From Nitrospiraceae bacterium (GTDB lineage Bacteria > Nitrospirota > Nitrospiria > Nitrospirales > Nitrospiraceae), in assembly GCA_005793285.1 (NCBI GenBank), contig SXPO01000062.1, forward strand, positions 1-8,449: a stretch of 8,449 bases of DNA, written 5' to 3'. Under the pieces are notes generated by a model. The model ran no database searches, was not told the DNA's origin, and saw only the letters and a list, made by a program, of their open reading frames with translations. A program made the position numbers and the translations under genes. How positions within the stretch are numbered: the first letter of the stretch is position 1; each line of letters begins with the position of its first letter. Of this stretch, positions 6,470 through 8,449 are shown in pieces.

Positions 6470-7738
6470 ATGCCAAACGAAAATAACTTCCAGCACGACG
6501 AACTGTCTCGGAAACATCCCGGCGATCGTCTGGCGATAGCCGAACTGACCGCAGGCGCGCAGCCTGAGTCTCCGGCTTGGCGGGACGCCATGGCCCAACA
6601 GGGAGCGACGCTTGCGCATGCCGGTGTTCGCGCCATTGTGTTCCTTCACGGATCGATCCATAGCGCCGATGTCTTCGGCATGCAGCGACTGGACGAAGTC
6701 GGAGGCCTCAAGCGCGGCTACTCGCGCGGTGTGTCAGGGCTGGATGCCTTGCTGTCGCTCATGCGGGAGGGAGATAACGGCATCCAATCGCTTGCCGCCG
6801 GAAGAACGTCCCCATTGGCCGACGATGACGCGACGAAGCGAGCCTTGGACGAACAGGCCGGCGATGCAGGGAACTTCACGAACAGCTATGGGGCGCTGTA
6901 TCAGCAAGCCATCAGCCAGCAGACAATCTCATCCATCGTCTGCCGCCGCATCCTCTGGTCTTCAGAGCATCATCACTTGGGCCGCGCCATCGAAGCCGTC
7001 CGCTTGCTTGATTCATTGCGTGCCCTGTGTGACAGCCAGAAAATCGGCAAGGGAGAGAGGATTCTGGTACAGGCCCATGGGCAAGCAGGGTTGATTTTGG
7101 CGCTGGCCTCGAATCTGCTCTGTCCCAGTCCGATCACGGGGCGGTCCAAACTCCTGGGCGCTCTTGCCGCCTATACGGAACAGAGCGGCCAGACTGAGTT
7201 GGCTGCGCTGGTTCGGCGCATCGAGCCTCTGCTCTCCGCACAGGCGCTGCTGAACGGCGTGACTCTGGATGTCGTGACGATGGGGACGCCGGTGCGGTAT
7301 GGATGGGATCCGTCAGGATTGGGGAAGATCCTCCACATCGTGAACCATCGGAACCTTCGCACCGACGGCAAGATATGGCTCGCTAAAATGGAGTTGCCGC
7401 AAATTACGATGGAGATGCCGATTGCCTGGGGCGGCGATTATGTCCAGGAGCTTGCCGTGGCCGGCAGCGATGCAATGCCGACGACCGAGGCAGCCAAGGC
7501 GGCGAACAAAACCCTGTGGGAGATGGTCGAGCCGTACGATGGCTTCGAGCGTTGGCTGGAATGCGCCCGGCGGGCGGTACGGTTTCCCAGCGAGGGGCGA
7601 TGCCTGCTGGCCGACTATAAGGATTGCACCGGCTCGACGAACGTCCGCGACCACTACTACGGCCATGCGGCCTATACAGGCCTGAATGCGATGCTATTCA
7701 ATACAACCGAAATTGTTCGCTGCCTGTACTCTGCCTAG
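6470..7738 (+). CDS. Alpha/beta-hydrolase-like protein of unknown function, nucleophile Ser apparently replaced
   Basis: A 422-residue protein without signal peptide or membrane helix. Several landmarks suggest a lipase-like alpha/beta-hydrolase fold: a first strand and oxyanion loop AIVFLHGSIHSADVF (55-69), an elbow-like ILVQAHGQAGLILALA (198-213), DVVTMGTPVRYG (267-278), resembling the lipase GTP-hydrophobic loop, and a late DHYYGHAAYTGLN (394-406) with H399 as candidate catalytic His. In the usual GHSxG elbow the Ser would fall at residue 204, which is Gly (AHGQAG). Hydrolase activity is therefore doubtful. A helical insertion of about 130 residues (70-197) separates the first strand from the elbow. 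No SD precedes the ATG at 6470. An internal ATG at 6590 with a GGGA just upstream would drop 40 residues and still precede the first strand. It is divergent from the phosphodiesterase-like operon and convergent with polA. The family assignment is by fold landmarks only. Confidence 0.7.
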   Translation: MPNENNFQHDELSRKHPGDRLAIAELTAGAQPESPAWRDAMAQQGATLAHAGVRAIVFLHGSIHSADVFGMQRLDEVGGLKRGYSRGVSGLDALLSLMREGDNGIQSLAAGRTSPLADDDATKRALDEQAGDAGNFTNSYGALYQQAISQQTISSIVCRRILWSSEHHHLGRAIEAVRLLDSLRALCDSQKIGKGERILVQAHGQAGLILALASNLLCPSPITGRSKLLGALAAYTEQSGQTELAALVRRIEPLLSAQALLNGVTLDVVTMGTPVRYGWDPSGLGKILHIVNHRNLRTDGKIWLAKMELPQITMEMPIAWGGDYVQELAVAGSDAMPTTEAAKAANKTLWEMVEPYDGFERWLECARRAVRFPSEGRCLLADYKDCTGSTNVRDHYYGHAAYTGLNAMLFNTTEIVRCLYSA

Positions 7739-7811
7739 TGGCCTTCTTGGAGAGGGGAACGGGTCAAAGACCGGCCAGGCAGTCCTGTTAAGAACCCCGC
7801 GTTCAGCGACC

Positions 7812-8449
7812 CTACGGATGCGCCACGCGCCAGTTTCTGCCGACGCCGAGGTCGACTTTGAGCGGAACCGATAGGCCTAGTTGCTTCCCCACCGCTTCCA
7901 TTTCATGTTTCACCAGCCGTTTGGCTTCTTCCAAATCATGGTCCGGGACTTCGAAGATCAACTCGTCGTGGACTTGGAGGATCATCTTCACGTGCGGCAG
8001 GTCGGCATGAAGCGCCTTATGAACATTGACCATGGCGACTTTTATGAGGTCTGCGGCTGAGCCTTGGATGGGACTGTTCACTGCCATGCGCTCGCCAAAA
8101 CCGCGTTGCACCGGATCGCCGCTCTGGAGTTCTGGAATGGGCCGTCGGCGGCCCAGAATCGTCGTCGTGTAGCCTTTCTCTTTGCCCTCGGCGATGTTGT
8201 GGTCCATCAGCGCCCGCACGGCGGCAAACTTTTCGAAGAAGGTTTCGATATACTTCTTCGACTCCGCTTGCGAGACCCCGAGATTTTGTGAGAGACCGAA
8301 CGGACTAATTCCATAGACGATTCCAAAGACAACAGTCTTGGCGGCGCGCCGCATGTCGCGTGTGATCTGGCTGGAGGGCAGGCCGAAGATTTCCATGGCG
8401 GTTGCCATGTGGATGTCCTCGCCCTTCGCAAAGACGGCGAGCAAGCGCG
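7812..8449 (-). CDS. polA: DNA polymerase I, C-terminal polymerase domain (5' part outside window)
   Basis: The last 210 or so residues of the family A DNA polymerase that fills gaps in repair and removes Okazaki primers. From the window edge they run RLLAVFAKGEDIH (end of the region after motif A), motif B/O-helix RRAAKTVVFGIVYG (8310-8351), LGRRRPIPEL, RMAVNSPIQGSAADLIK, and motif C LQVHDELIFEVP (near 7960-7980), ending in GVGRNWRVAHP and TAG. The catalytic Asp of motif C is intact, and motif A lies outside. The O-helix Arg, Lys, Phe and Tyr (E. coli R754, K758, F762, Y766) are kept, but the Asn before the Phe (E. coli N761) is Val. Phe at 762 is the form that disfavours dideoxynucleotides. 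The gene is convergent with the preceding plus-strand gene, and the 73 bp between their stops hold no clear terminator. Confidence 0.97.
   Translation of the reverse strand, partial: RLLAVFAKGEDIHMATAMEIFGLPSSQITRDMRRAAKTVVFGIVYGISPFGLSQNLGVSQAESKKYIETFFEKFAAVRALMDHNIAEGKEKGYTTTILGRRRPIPELQSGDPVQRGFGERMAVNSPIQGSAADLIKVAMVNVHKALHADLPHVKMILQVHDELIFEVPDHDLEEAKRLVKHEMEAVGKQLGLSVPLKVDLGVGRNWRVAHP

Noticed and set aside
7764..7775. Small inverted repeat GGTC-AAA-GACC between the convergent 6470-7738 gene and polA
   Set aside because: The stem is only 4 bp and no T-run follows on either strand.

Overview
The window is 8.4 kb of GC-rich bacterial chromosome. It carries nine protein genes, two of them cut by the window edges. 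No RNA gene, mobile element or CRISPR array is visible. Gene content, codon use and the style of the proteins (a two-module glycogen branching enzyme, a HEAT-repeat scaffold, a DCC-type thiol protein, a P-type ArsB/NhaD permease) fit a Gram-negative environmental bacterium. Nitrospira (Nitrospirota) is my best guess, but it is an inference from general resemblance, because no marker gene is present.

Layout. Positions 1-1050 (minus) hold the N-terminal 350 residues of the glycogen branching enzyme GlgB. A 169-bp divergent spacer follows, containing a short period-6 repeat. On the plus strand come an ArsB/NhaD-superfamily permease (1220-2560) and a 97-residue three-helix membrane protein (2586-2879). 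Convergent to these is a tightly packed four-gene minus-strand operon (6247 down to 2945). In transcription order it encodes an exported alkaline-phosphatase-superfamily (type I phosphodiesterase-like) protein, a small secreted protein of unknown family, a HEAT-repeat protein whose ATG overlaps the preceding stop, and a DUF393/DCC thiol-disulfide oxidoreductase-like protein. Divergent from that operon is a 422-residue alpha/beta-hydrolase-like protein (6470-7738). The C-terminal 210 residues or so of DNA polymerase I (7812-8449, minus) close the window.

The most notable signal is in the middle. The phosphodiesterase-like protein keeps the fold landmarks of its family, but the nucleophile and nearly all expected metal ligands are replaced (one conservative Asp to Glu, the rest non-conservative), so it looks like a pseudoenzyme. 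The divergent alpha/beta-hydrolase-like protein has Gly where the nucleophilic Ser is expected. Two neighbouring, divergently transcribed hydrolase-fold proteins that both appear to lack their nucleophile, one of them heading an operon with a HEAT scaffold and a CxxC protein, form the best candidate here for an undescribed functional unit. What that unit would do cannot be read from the sequence. The remaining genes (glgB, permease, polA) look like ordinary housekeeping or metabolic genes, apart from an Asn-to-Val change in the polymerase O-helix.
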